Source: Porphyromonadaceae bacterium (GTDB taxonomy: Bacteria > Bacteroidota > Bacteroidia > Bacteroidales > Dysgonomonadaceae). From it: 14,929 nt of DNA. The DNA is taken from contig DPAC01000004.1 in the NCBI GenBank assembly GCA_003517675.1, positions 15,121-30,049 of the forward strand, written 5' to 3'. Shown here piece by piece: positions 1-7,483 of the stretch; positions within the stretch are counted from its first letter, which is position 1, and each line of letters starts with the position of its first letter. The notes below the pieces were generated by a model. The model was not told where the DNA came from and did not search any database. It saw only the letters and a program-made list of their open reading frames with translations. The position numbers and the translations under genes were made by a program.

Positions 1-65
1 CTGTACTTTTCAATGATTTCATCGAGAAGAGGATCTGTGATCGAATATCCGGTTTGTGTTTCCAT
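1..65 (-). CDS. 5' end of an unidentified gene, cut by the window edge
   Basis: On the minus strand an ATG at 65-63 opens a frame that stays open to the window edge, giving about 21 residues that begin METQTGYSITDPLLDEIIEKY. It diverges from lysS, so the gap between them should hold two outward promoters. The leader just before the ATG is A-rich (an A8 run on the coding strand) and lacks a Shine-Dalgarno sequence, as is normal in Bacteroidetes. The short acidic helix ending in EIIEKY resembles the start of several unrelated families (for example NuoE-like subunits), so no function is assigned. Confidence 0.5.
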   Translation of the reverse strand, partial: METQTGYSITDPLLDEIIEKY

Positions 66-142
66 AAGCGGTTTTTTTTAATCAACAAACAAATTATCAG
101 TTGAAACGCTCAACCCAGGTTACAGGTACAATTCATCGCTAC

Positions 143-166
143 GATATACTCCTTTCAAAGGATATC
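143..166. repeat. Palindromic hairpin in the divergent intergenic region
   Basis: The core CCTTTcAAAGG (151-161) is a perfect inverted repeat, and outer arms GATAT (143-147) and ATATC (162-166) extend it with a 3-nt bulge (act). It lies between the truncated minus-strand gene and lysS. It could be an operator, or a hairpin in the 5' leader of the minus-strand gene, because a minus-strand -7-like box lies just upstream at 191-184. No function is shown. Confidence 0.35.
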
Positions 167-183
167 CTGACCGTTTCACTGGA

Positions 184-191
184 CAAATATA
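184..191 (-). promoter_or_regulatory. Possible -7 box for the truncated minus-strand gene
   Basis: Read on the minus strand this is TATATTTG, an exact match to the Bacteroidetes -7 consensus TAnnTTTG. No good -33 TTTG was found about 20 bp further upstream, so the call is weak. If real, transcription would start near 178 and give a leader of about 110 nt that contains the palindrome at 143-166. Confidence 0.3.
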
Positions 192-304
192 ATCATTCCG
201 GGGGAATTGAGGAAATTTTTCCATAATTTTTTTAAGCATCGTTCAACAAGGTGGGATAACAGGATGAATCAACTGGAAAATATGCTTCTTAGCGAAATAT
301 TTTG

Positions 305-312
305 TACATTTG
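305..312 (+). promoter_or_regulatory. Probable -7 box of the lysS promoter
   Basis: TACATTTG matches the Bacteroidetes primary sigma factor -7 consensus TAnnTTTG exactly. It is the best such match before lysS on the plus strand. The -33 element is not convincing. A start of transcription near 318-320 would leave a leader of about 130 nt before the preferred lysS start, and that leader contains the hairpin at 329-350. Confidence 0.45.
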
Positions 313-328
313 CAGAGATTTTGGCATT

Positions 329-350
329 GCCCCTGCGAATGGCAGGGGGC
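329..350 (+). other. G/C-rich hairpin in the lysS leader
   Basis: CCCCTG (330-335) pairs with CAGGGG (343-348) around a 7-nt loop. G329-C350 can extend the stem past a bulged G. There is no T-tract, so it is not a simple terminator. It lies just downstream of the predicted transcription start. No T-box specifier or known lysine riboswitch architecture was recognised. Confidence 0.4.
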
Positions 351-452
351 ACTACATTGGCCTTTTGCCCGCGAAAGCATACCCAGGCTTCTCACTGATT
401 GCCTATCCAGCCGAAGGGAAACCTGCCAAAACAGATGAATGAACAAACTGGT

Positions 453-2186
453 ATGAACAATTCAGAACTAAGCGAACAGGAGATCATTCGCCGCCAAAGC
501 CTTGACGAGTTACGAACATTGGGCATCGAGCCCTATCCCGCAGCACGCTATGAGGTGAATGCATGGTCCGCAGATATAAAAGAATCTTTCCGTGACGATG
601 CTGCACGCCGCCAGGTGAGCATTGCGGGGCGCATCATGGGTCGCCGCATCATGGGGAAAGCCTCCTTCGTGGAGCTGATGGATGCACAGGGACGCATCCA
701 GGTCTATATCACCCGCGATGATATCTGCCCCGGTGAGGATAAGGAACTCTATCATACCGTCTTTAAGAAACTGACCGATATCGGCGACTTTATCGGCATC
801 ACCGGCTATGTGTTCCGCACCAGGAGCGGCGAGATCTCGGTACATGCCGAAACCATGACCTTCCTCTCCAAGTCGCTCAGGCCGCTTCCCGTGGTGAAAA
901 TGAAGGACGGGGTGACCTTCGACAAGTTCTCCGATCCGGAGATGCGCTACCGCCAACGCTACGTGGACCTGCTGGTGAACGACGACGTAAAAGATATTTT
1001 TGTGAAGCGCACCCGCATCTTCGACGCCATGCGTAAATTCTTCAACGAGCGGGGTTACCTGGAGGTGGATACGCCCGTTCTGCAGAATATACCGGGCGGT
1101 GCAGCCGCCCGCCCTTTCACCACCCATATGAATGCGCTCGACATCGACCTCTATCTGCGAATAGCCAATGAGCTCTACCTGAAAAGGCTGATCGTGGGCG
1201 GGTTTGAGGGGGTCTACGAGTTCTCCCGCAACTTCCGCAACGAGGGGATGGACCGCACCCACAACCCGGAGTTTACGGTGATGGAGATCTACGTGGCTTA
1301 CAAGGACTACCGGTGGATGATGGAATTTACCGAGCAGATGCTGGAACAGGTGGCACTGCAGGTGCTGGGAACCACAAAAGTGCAGGTGGGGGATCATGAG
1401 ATCGACTTCAGGGCGCCCTACCGCCGTGTCACCATGATTGAGGCGATCCGCGAGCATACCGGCATCGATATCAGCGGGATGGATGAGAAAGAGCTGCGGT
1501 CGGTATGCCGTGAGCTGGGCGTGGAAGAGGATGAGACCATGGGCAAGGGGAAGCTGATCGATGAGATCTTCGGCGAAAAGGCGGAAGGCAACTACATCCA
1601 GCCTACCTTTATCATTGACTATCCCATCGAGATGTCGCCTCTCTGCAAGCGGCACCGCGAAAACCCGGAGCTGACCGAACGCTTTGAGCTGATGGTCAAT
1701 GGCAAGGAGCTGGCCAACGCCTACTCCGAGCTGAACGACCCCATCGACCAGCGGGAGCGCTTCGAGGAGCAGCTGCGTCTCTCCGAGAAAGGCGACGACG
1801 AGGCGATGTTCATCGACCAGGATTTTCTCCGTGCCCTGGAGTATGGGATGCCCCCCACCTCCGGCATGGGGATCGGAATGGATCGGCTCGCGATGCTGCT
1901 CACCGGTCAGACCTCCATCCAGGAGGTGCTGCTCTTCCCGATGATGCGTCCCGAGAAAATGGTGAAGAAGGATCCTCTCTCCCGATACGTAGAAGCAGGG
2001 ATCCCTGAAGAGTGGGCAGTCCTGATTCAGAAAGCGGGTTATGTGAAGGTGAAAAGCCTGAGTGAGCTCAATCCCAACAAACTGCACCAGGAGATCTGCG
2101 GGTTGAACAAAAAATTTAAACTGGGACTGAACAATCCCACGCCTGAAGAGGTTAGAACATGGGCAGAGCATGCTGCGTCACTTTAA
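453..2186 (+). CDS. lysS: Lysyl-tRNA synthetase, class II
   Basis: Charges tRNA-Lys with lysine in the cytoplasm (ATP to AMP plus PPi). Counting from 453, the protein is 577 aa. An OB-fold anticodon-binding domain covers about 54-140, followed by the class II catalytic domain with motif 2 FRNEGMDRTHNPEF (261-274) and motif 3 GMGIGMDRL (471-479). Residues after about 508 form an extra C-terminal appendix (YVEAGIPEEWAVLIQKAGY onwards) that I recall from Bacteroides-type enzymes and not from E. coli LysS. The ATG at 453 was chosen because MNNSELSEQEIIRRQSL aligns with remembered Bacteroides starts. An ATG at 435 adds six residues, and a TTG at 399 is unlikely. The gene heads a close-packed run: gpsA follows after 27 bp. 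All motif residues are present and the gene looks intact. Confidence 0.97.
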   Translation: MNNSELSEQEIIRRQSLDELRTLGIEPYPAARYEVNAWSADIKESFRDDAARRQVSIAGRIMGRRIMGKASFVELMDAQGRIQVYITRDDICPGEDKELYHTVFKKLTDIGDFIGITGYVFRTRSGEISVHAETMTFLSKSLRPLPVVKMKDGVTFDKFSDPEMRYRQRYVDLLVNDDVKDIFVKRTRIFDAMRKFFNERGYLEVDTPVLQNIPGGAAARPFTTHMNALDIDLYLRIANELYLKRLIVGGFEGVYEFSRNFRNEGMDRTHNPEFTVMEIYVAYKDYRWMMEFTEQMLEQVALQVLGTTKVQVGDHEIDFRAPYRRVTMIEAIREHTGIDISGMDEKELRSVCRELGVEEDETMGKGKLIDEIFGEKAEGNYIQPTFIIDYPIEMSPLCKRHRENPELTERFELMVNGKELANAYSELNDPIDQRERFEEQLRLSEKGDDEAMFIDQDFLRALEYGMPPTSGMGIGMDRLAMLLTGQTSIQEVLLFPMMRPEKMVKKDPLSRYVEAGIPEEWAVLIQKAGYVKVKSLSELNPNKLHQEICGLNKKFKLGLNNPTPEEVRTWAEHAASL

Positions 2187-2213
2187 CGGCCTGAAAATCT
2201 GAAACGATACAAC

Positions 2214-3209
2214 ATGGATTCAATCGGCAAAATCTGTATCCTGGGTGGCGGCACCTGGGGAACGGCACTCGCTAAAATTGTACTGATGAACCAAAAGCAT
2301 ATGAACTGGTTCATCCGCCGCGATGATCAGATCGAAGGCTTCTACAAGCTGGGGCACAACCCGGCTTATCTGACCAATGTGAAGTTCAACCTGGCACAGA
2401 TCACCTTCTACTCCAACATCGAAAAAGCGATCAGGGACTCTGACACCATCATCGTGGCCCTGCCCTCACCCTACGTGAAACAATATTTCAGGCGCATCTG
2501 GAACAGCACCTTCCGCGGCAAGTTCGTGGTTTCCGCCCTTAAAGGGATCATCCCCAATGACAACCTGGTGATGAGCGAGTTTCTGGCTGCCAACTACAAG
2601 ATCCCTATCGAAAACATCGGAGTGCTCTCCGGCCCCTGCCACGCAGAGGAGGTGGCTCTTGAGCGGCTCTCGTTCCTGACGGTAGCCAGCAAAGACCAGC
2701 ACAAGGCGGCCCTGCTCTCCGAAGCGATCAACTCACGGATACTGAAGACATGCATCTCCGACGATGTAGTAGGAATAGAGCTGGCTGCGGTACTGAAGAA
2801 TATCTACGCCATTGCAGCCGGCATCTGCCAGGGACTGCTCTATGGCGATAACTTCCAGGCGGTATTGATGAGCAACTGCGCCAAGGAGATGTCCCGCTTT
2901 CTCAACGGGGTGCTGCCCATGGAGCGCAGCATCGCTGAACAGCACTACCTGGGTGACATGCTGGTGACCGGTTACTCCCAGTTCAGCCGTAACCGCACGC
3001 TGGGTGCCATGATTGGCAAAGGCTACTCGGTGAAGAGCGCCCAGCTGGAGATGGAGATGATTGCCGAGGGATACTACGGTGCCAGGTGCATCCATGAGCT
3101 GAACAGCCGCTACAAGGTGGATATGCCGATTGCAGATACCATCTACCGGATTCTCTACGAGAAGCAGCCTCCACAAGAAGCGATCCGCAAGCTGATCGAT
3201 TATTTCTAG
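2214..3209 (+). CDS. gpsA: Glycerol-3-phosphate dehydrogenase [NAD(P)+]
   Basis: Reduces dihydroxyacetone phosphate to sn-glycerol 3-phosphate, the backbone precursor for phospholipids, in the cytoplasm. The 331-aa length is typical. The N-terminal Rossmann fold shows the dinucleotide loop GGGTWG (11-16). Family-conserved segments follow: SALKGI with Lys110, VLSGPCHAEE (137-146), and AAVLKNIYAIAAG with Lys195, the catalytic lysine of the family. GDMLVTGYSQFSRNRTLG (247-264) and EMIAEGYYGA (281-290) are also as expected. The start ATG at 2214 places the glycine loop at the usual distance from the N-terminus. It lies 27 bp after lysS and 75 bp before pgi, probably co-transcribed with lysS. This lysS-gpsA-pgi order is one I associate with Bacteroidales. 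Confidence 0.96.
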   Translation: MDSIGKICILGGGTWGTALAKIVLMNQKHMNWFIRRDDQIEGFYKLGHNPAYLTNVKFNLAQITFYSNIEKAIRDSDTIIVALPSPYVKQYFRRIWNSTFRGKFVVSALKGIIPNDNLVMSEFLAANYKIPIENIGVLSGPCHAEEVALERLSFLTVASKDQHKAALLSEAINSRILKTCISDDVVGIELAAVLKNIYAIAAGICQGLLYGDNFQAVLMSNCAKEMSRFLNGVLPMERSIAEQHYLGDMLVTGYSQFSRNRTLGAMIGKGYSVKSAQLEMEMIAEGYYGARCIHELNSRYKVDMPIADTIYRILYEKQPPQEAIRKLIDYF

Positions 3210-3233
3210 AGGTTGCAATCTATCGTCATTTTC

Positions 3234-3257
3234 AATCTATTTCAATAGGATTTTTTT
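3234..3257 (+). terminator. Weak hairpin with T-tract between gpsA and pgi
   Basis: CTAT (3237-3240) can pair with ATAG (3245-3248) around TTCA, and flanking A/T bases allow imperfect extension. T7 follows at 3251-3257. The stem is short and A/T-rich, so at most it would attenuate transcription between gpsA and pgi. Confidence 0.25.
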
Positions 3258-3284
3258 CAACTAACCCACAAAATAAAAAAGAGA

Positions 3285-4634
3285 ATGGATCATATTCAAC
3301 TACAGATCAAGGATGTGGTAAAATTTCTTCCGGAGGAAGAGATCCTGAGACAGGCACCGCAGGCTGTTGCCTGCAACCAGGCACTGCACGACGGTAGTCG
3401 CGCAGGGAGTGATTTCCTGGGATGGGTGGGGCTTCCCTCCTCCATCACCGATGAGGAGCTGCGAGAGATCGAAGATACTGCAGCCGTGCTGCGCACCCGC
3501 TGTGAGGTAGTGGTGGTGGTTGGCATCGGTGGAAGCTACCTGGGTGCCCGGGCGGTGATTGACGCTCTCTCCGATTCGTTCGACTGGCTCCAGAAGCCCG
3601 CGGAGAGAAAGAATCCGGTGATCCTATACGCCGGCAACAACATCAGCGAAGATTATCTGCATGAGCTGATGAGCTACCTGGATGACAGACCGTTCGGCAT
3701 CATCAACATCTCCAAGTCGGGGACCACGACTGAACCGGCACTCGCTTTCCGCTTGCTGAAAGACCTGCTGGAAAGCAAGGTGGGCAAGGAGGAAGCGAGA
3801 CAACGAATCGTGGCGGTCACCGACGCTGCCCGCGGTGCCCTGCGCACGCTGGCCAACAGCGAGGGATACAAGACTTTCGTGATCCCCGACAATGTGGGAG
3901 GACGCTACTCGGTGCTCACACCGGTGGGACTGTTGCCCATTGCCGTGGCAGGGATCCACATCCGTAAGCTGGTAGAAGGGGCTCTCGAAATTGAAAAAGC
4001 GGCTGGTCCCACAACTGCGTTCGACTACAACCTGCCGGCCATCTATGCAGTGATCCGCAATGAGCTCTACAAAAGGGGTAAGAAGATTGAGATCCTGGTC
4101 AACTACCACCCCAAGCTCCATTTCCTGGCGGAATGGTGGAAACAGCTTTTCGGAGAGAGTGAAGGAAAGGAAAATATGGGCATCTTCCCCGCAGCGGTGG
4201 ACTTCACGACCGATCTGCACTCCATGGGTCAGTGGATCCAGGAAGGGGAGCGCACCATCTTCGAAACAGTTCTCTCCATCCGTCAGCCCAACAAAAAAGT
4301 TGTGATCCCCCAAGATGACAGGGATCTGGATGGGCTCAACTATCTGGAAGGCAAACGGGTGGATGAGGTGAACAAGATGGCTGAGCTGGGCACCCGCATC
4401 GCCCATGTGGACGGCGGTGTCCCCAACCTGCTGATTGAACTGCCGGAGCTGAATGAGAAGTACATCGGTCAGTTGATTTACTTTTTCGAGAAGGCCTGTG
4501 GCATCAGCGGTTACCTGCTGGGAATCAACCCGTTCAATCAGCCGGGTGTGGAAGCGTACAAGAAGAACATGTTCGCGCTCCTCGAAAAGCCGGGATACGA
4601 AGAAGCCTCAAAGGCCATCAAAGCAAGACTGTAA
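3285..4634 (+). CDS. pgi: Glucose-6-phosphate isomerase
   Basis: Interconverts glucose 6-phosphate and fructose 6-phosphate in glycolysis and gluconeogenesis. Fructose 6-phosphate is also the entry point to amino sugars. At 449 aa it is the short Bacillus/Bacteroides type. The SIS domains show [16 protein letters not shown] (75-90) and [15 protein letters not shown] (141-155). Both family signatures are present: [13 protein letters not shown] (203-215) and [15 protein letters not shown] (413-427). Glu291, His312 and Lys426 have the same spacing (21 and 114) as the catalytic Glu/His/Lys of the Geobacillus enzyme as I remember it. The gene lies 75 bp after gpsA and is followed by a clear terminator at 4654-4690, which makes it the likely end of the lysS-gpsA-pgi unit. 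Confidence 0.96.
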   Translation: MDHIQLQIKDVVKFLPEEEILRQAPQAVACNQALHDGSRAGSDFLGWVGLPSSITDEELREIEDTAAVLRTRCEVVVVVGIGGSYLGARAVIDALSDSFDWLQKPAERKNPVILYAGNNISEDYLHELMSYLDDRPFGIINISKSGTTTEPALAFRLLKDLLESKVGKEEARQRIVAVTDAARGALRTLANSEGYKTFVIPDNVGGRYSVLTPVGLLPIAVAGIHIRKLVEGALEIEKAAGPTTAFDYNLPAIYAVIRNELYKRGKKIEILVNYHPKLHFLAEWWKQLFGESEGKENMGIFPAAVDFTTDLHSMGQWIQEGERTIFETVLSIRQPNKKVVIPQDDRDLDGLNYLEGKRVDEVNKMAELGTRIAHVDGGVPNLLIELPELNEKYIGQLIYFFEKACGISGYLLGINPFNQPGVEAYKKNMFALLEKPGYEEASKAIKARL

Positions 4635-4653
4635 CATAACCGAAATTTTTCTG

Positions 4654-4690
4654 ACCGCATGGCTGCCCAAAATCAGCCCCGCGGTTTTTT
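4654..4690 (+). terminator. Rho-independent terminator after pgi
   Basis: ACCGC (4654-4658) pairs with GCGGT (4681-4685), and inside it GGCTG (4661-4665) pairs with CAGCC (4674-4678). The two stems are separated by a small internal loop (at/cc), with an 8-nt apical loop. The hairpin runs directly into a T-tract to 4690. It lies 20-56 bp after the pgi stop and 10 bp before the next start codon, so the next gene needs its own promoter or read-through. Confidence 0.75.
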
Positions 4691-4700
4691 GTGACATCAG

Positions 4701-5441
4701 ATGATTGAATTAATAAAAGCGTATCTCAAACAACATCAATACAACAGATTAGACCTGAAAGCGGTTATTTTCGATATGGACGGCGTGTTGTATGATTCCA
4801 TGCCGGCACATGACCGCTCCTGGCAACAGACCATGGATGAGTGTGGTCTCACCCATGAGCCGGGTGAGTTCTACCTGCACGAGGGGAGGCTCGGAAAAGC
4901 GACCATCGACATCATTTTTCAACGAAACCTGCAGCGTGATGCTACGGAGGAAGAGGAACAGAGCATTTACGCCCGCAAAACAGAACTGTTTCAGCAGTAC
5001 AACAGCGGCGCTACCATGCCGGGAGCAAAAGAAGTATTGGACTATGTGAGAGAAAAAGGATTGAAGCCGGTGCTGGTCACCGGCTCCGGGCAACCTTCTC
5101 TGCTTGACCGGCTGGATCTCCACTTCCCTGGAGCTTTCACACCCGACACCATGGTTACCGCCTTTGATGTGGTGAATGGTAAGCCTCATCCCGAGCCGTT
5201 CCTGATGGGCCTGAAAAAAGGAGGCAACCTGCAGCCCAACCAGGCCATCGTGATTGAAAATGCCCCGCTGGGTATCGAAGCGGCTGTGGCAGCCGGAATC
5301 TTCACCATTGCCGTCAACACAGGCCCACTTTCCGATGCGATCCTGAAAGAAGCGGGCGCCTCGCTGGTCTTTGATTCCATGACGACGCTGCTCGCAGAAC
5401 TACCCGAAATACTCCGTCTGGCTGAAACAATCAGATCGTGA
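4701..5441 (+). CDS. HAD-superfamily phosphatase, BT2127-like (probable inorganic pyrophosphatase)
   Basis: A 246-aa cytosolic HAD hydrolase of the beta-phosphoglucomutase-like subfamily. Motif I is FDMDGVLYDS with nucleophile Asp25 and acid/base Asp27. Motif II is VTGSG (126-130), the motif III lysine is Lys161 in GKPHPEP, and the motif IV region is VIENAPLG with Glu186-Asn187. The cap carries HEGRLGKAT with Glu61. These match, at equivalent positions, the Bacteroides thetaiotaomicron protein BT2127 as I recall it, including Asn where phosphoglucomutases have Asp, and BT2127 has been reported to hydrolyse inorganic pyrophosphate. Pyrophosphatase activity is therefore inferred by similarity; a sugar-phosphate phosphatase is the alternative. 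It starts 10 bp after the pgi terminator, with an extra ~14 residues before the usual HAD start. Several neighbours (lysS, nadE, murU) release PPi. Confidence 0.85.
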   Translation: MIELIKAYLKQHQYNRLDLKAVIFDMDGVLYDSMPAHDRSWQQTMDECGLTHEPGEFYLHEGRLGKATIDIIFQRNLQRDATEEEEQSIYARKTELFQQYNSGATMPGAKEVLDYVREKGLKPVLVTGSGQPSLLDRLDLHFPGAFTPDTMVTAFDVVNGKPHPEPFLMGLKKGGNLQPNQAIVIENAPLGIEAAVAAGIFTIAVNTGPLSDAILKEAGASLVFDSMTTLLAELPEILRLAETIRS

Positions 5442-5489
5442 GGCTCATATAAGATTGAAACAACCTACCGGTAATTCATCCTAATGTAT

Positions 5490-5497
5490 TATCTTTG
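5490..5497 (+). promoter_or_regulatory. Probable -7 box of the nadE promoter
   Basis: TATCTTTG matches the Bacteroidetes -7 consensus TAnnTTTG exactly and lies 21 bp before the preferred nadE ATG. No good -33 TTTG is visible at the standard spacing. The box includes an in-frame TTG (5495-5497) that could be mistaken for the nadE start; it is better explained as promoter. Confidence 0.5.
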
Positions 5498-5518
5498 TGC
5501 AACTCACCTGTAAACCCC

Positions 5519-7459
5519 ATGAATATGCATATAAATGATTTCGGCTTTTTACGCGTGGCTGCCGCATCACCCAAACTGAGAGTTGCCGACTGCGATTTCA
5601 ATACGGCTGAGATAAAATCGGTGATAGAGCGTGCTGTGCGGGAAGAGGTGCAGCTAATCTGTTTCCCCGAGCTGTGCATCACGGCCTACAGCTGTGGCGA
5701 CCTCTTCTTCCAGGAAGCATTGCAGCGCAAGGCGGTGGCCTCGTTGACGGAGCTGGCTGCCTTCATGAAAGGGAAGCCCTCCCTCATCGCCATCGTGGGC
5801 CTGCCACTGCGCATCAAAAGCAGACTTTTCAATATGGCTGCCGTCATCTCGGCCGAAGGTATCCTGGCGTTTGTCCCCAAGACAAATATTCCCAACGACA
5901 GAGAGTTTTACGAAAAAAGATGGTTTGCATCGGCGGCCGATCTCTCTGCATTTTCGGTAGAGATCGGCGGCGAAGAAGTACCTGTTGCTGCCGAAGGAAT
6001 GATCTTCCGTACCCCGTTCGGCAATTTTGGGATTGAGATCTGTGAAGACTTATGGATGCCCAATCCTCCCTCCTCCAGCCTGGCGTTGCAGGGAGCGGAT
6101 GTGCTCTTCAACCTCTCGGCCAGCAACGAGCTGGTAGGTAAACACCGGTACCGGAAGTCATTGGTGCTTCAGCAATCAGGGCGATGCAATGCTGCCTATG
6201 TCTACGCTTCGGCGGGGTGCGGTGAATCGACCACCGACCTGGTCTTTTCCGGCGCCTGTCTGATTGCAGAGAACGGCGCTATGCTGGCAGAGTCAAAACG
6301 CTTCTCACTGGAAAGTGAACTGATCATTGCGGACATCGATATCGATGCACTCCGTCACGACCGGTTGATGAACACCAATTACATCTCAGTGGCCACCGAC
6401 AGCACCACGGAGATCGATTGCGAAATAGAACCGGTAACTCCGGAAAAGATGTACCGCACTTTTCACCCACACCCTTTTATACCCTCAAAAGAGAGTGCTG
6501 AAGAGAACCTGTCGGAAGTGTTCAATATCCAGACACACGGGCTGGCTAAAAGGCTGCTACACACCGGGGTAAAGACTGTTACTATTGGCGTTTCGGGCGG
6601 ACTGGACTCCACGCTGGCACTGTTGGTCACGATCAAGACATTCGATATCCTCGGACTGCCGCGCGAGCATATTGTTGGCATCACCATGCCGGGCTTCGGC
6701 ACCACCGACAGAACATACGCCAACGCCATCGCCCTGATGAAAGCTTCCGGGGTTACGGTGAAGGAGATATCTATCGTGGACGCGGTAAAACAACATTTCA
6801 ACGATATCGGCCATGAAATCAGCGACCAGAGCATCACCTACGAGAACAGTCAGGCTCGTGAACGAACCCAGATACTGATGGATGTTGCCAACAAGATAGG
6901 CGGACTGGTGGTGGGCACAGGAAATCTCTCGGAGCTGGCACTGGGATGGGCTACCTACAACGGCGACCACATGTCGATGTACAGCGTGAACAGCAGCGTG
7001 CCTAAAACACTGGTGGCTTCTCTGGTGCGCTGGATTGCGGACACGCAGATGGAAGAGTCTTCACGTAGGATCCTGCACGATGTGCTCGATACCCCGTTCA
7101 GCCCCGAGCTGCTTCCTGCAGGCACTGATGGAAAAATCGCTCAAAAAACAGAGTTTTTCGTGGGTCCCTATGAGCTGCACGACTTCTTTCTGCATCGCAT
7201 GCTGCGCTACGGCGACCGCCCCAAACGCATTCTGTTTATGGCACAGCAGGCATTCACCGATCGTTACAGTGAAGAGGAGCTGGTGAAATGGCTGAAGGTC
7301 TTTTATAAACGGTTCTTTTCACAACAGTTCAAGCGATCCTGTCTGCCCGATGGTCCGAAGGTGGGATCCATCAACCTCTCCCCCCGCGGCAACTGGCGCA
7401 TGCCCAGCGACGCGGTGGCCGACCTCTGGCTCAAAGAGCTGGAGGAGGTGGGTCTTTAA
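5519..7459 (+). CDS. nadE: Glutamine-dependent NAD+ synthetase
   Basis: Makes NAD+ from deamido-NAD+, ATP and glutamine-derived ammonia (AMP plus PPi released) in the cytoplasm. From ATG 5519 it is 646 aa, the two-domain form. The N-terminal nitrilase-fold glutaminase holds the Glu-Lys-Cys triad: Glu51 in FPELCITAY, Lys121 in PKTNIPNDREF and Cys175 in GIEICEDLWM. The C-terminal synthetase has the pyrophosphate loop GVSGGLDST (357-365), and GTGNLSELALGWATYNGDH (466-484) is typical for the family. Starts at 5519 or 5525 are both acceptable; a TTG at 5495 lies within the apparent promoter and is rejected. The gene is followed after 24 bp by the kinase-RapZ fusion, so the two are probably co-transcribed. 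No damage is seen. Confidence 0.96.
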   Translation: MNMHINDFGFLRVAAASPKLRVADCDFNTAEIKSVIERAVREEVQLICFPELCITAYSCGDLFFQEALQRKAVASLTELAAFMKGKPSLIAIVGLPLRIKSRLFNMAAVISAEGILAFVPKTNIPNDREFYEKRWFASAADLSAFSVEIGGEEVPVAAEGMIFRTPFGNFGIEICEDLWMPNPPSSSLALQGADVLFNLSASNELVGKHRYRKSLVLQQSGRCNAAYVYASAGCGESTTDLVFSGACLIAENGAMLAESKRFSLESELIIADIDIDALRHDRLMNTNYISVATDSTTEIDCEIEPVTPEKMYRTFHPHPFIPSKESAEENLSEVFNIQTHGLAKRLLHTGVKTVTIGVSGGLDSTLALLVTIKTFDILGLPREHIVGITMPGFGTTDRTYANAIALMKASGVTVKEISIVDAVKQHFNDIGHEISDQSITYENSQARERTQILMDVANKIGGLVVGTGNLSELALGWATYNGDHMSMYSVNSSVPKTLVASLVRWIADTQMEESSRRILHDVLDTPFSPELLPAGTDGKIAQKTEFFVGPYELHDFFLHRMLRYGDRPKRILFMAQQAFTDRYSEEELVKWLKVFYKRFFSQQFKRSCLPDGPKVGSINLSPRGNWRMPSDAVADLWLKELEEVGL

Positions 7460-7483
7460 ATTAATCTAAAAACAATCTTTCAC

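Noticed and set aside
207..398. 63-codon plus-strand frame before lysS
   Set aside because: It runs through the probable promoter and leader hairpin, has no family resemblance, and its codon content looks random.
318..452. T-box or lysine riboswitch in the lysS leader
   Set aside because: No T-box sequence, specifier loop or terminator/antiterminator pair could be found; only one hairpin without T-tract.
510..2171. 553-codon open frame on the minus strand opposite lysS
   Set aside because: It mirrors the lysS codons in a fixed phase, shows no protein family signature, and lysS is fully convincing. G/C-rich genes often leave the antisense frame open.
3624..4406. 260-codon minus-strand frame opposite pgi
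   Set aside because: Antisense shadow of pgi without recognisable motifs or start signals.
5465..5472. Shared TACCGGTA palindrome before nadE and before SusC (about 13957-13964)
   Set aside because: An 8-bp self-complementary match twice in 15 kb has no supporting context and may be chance.
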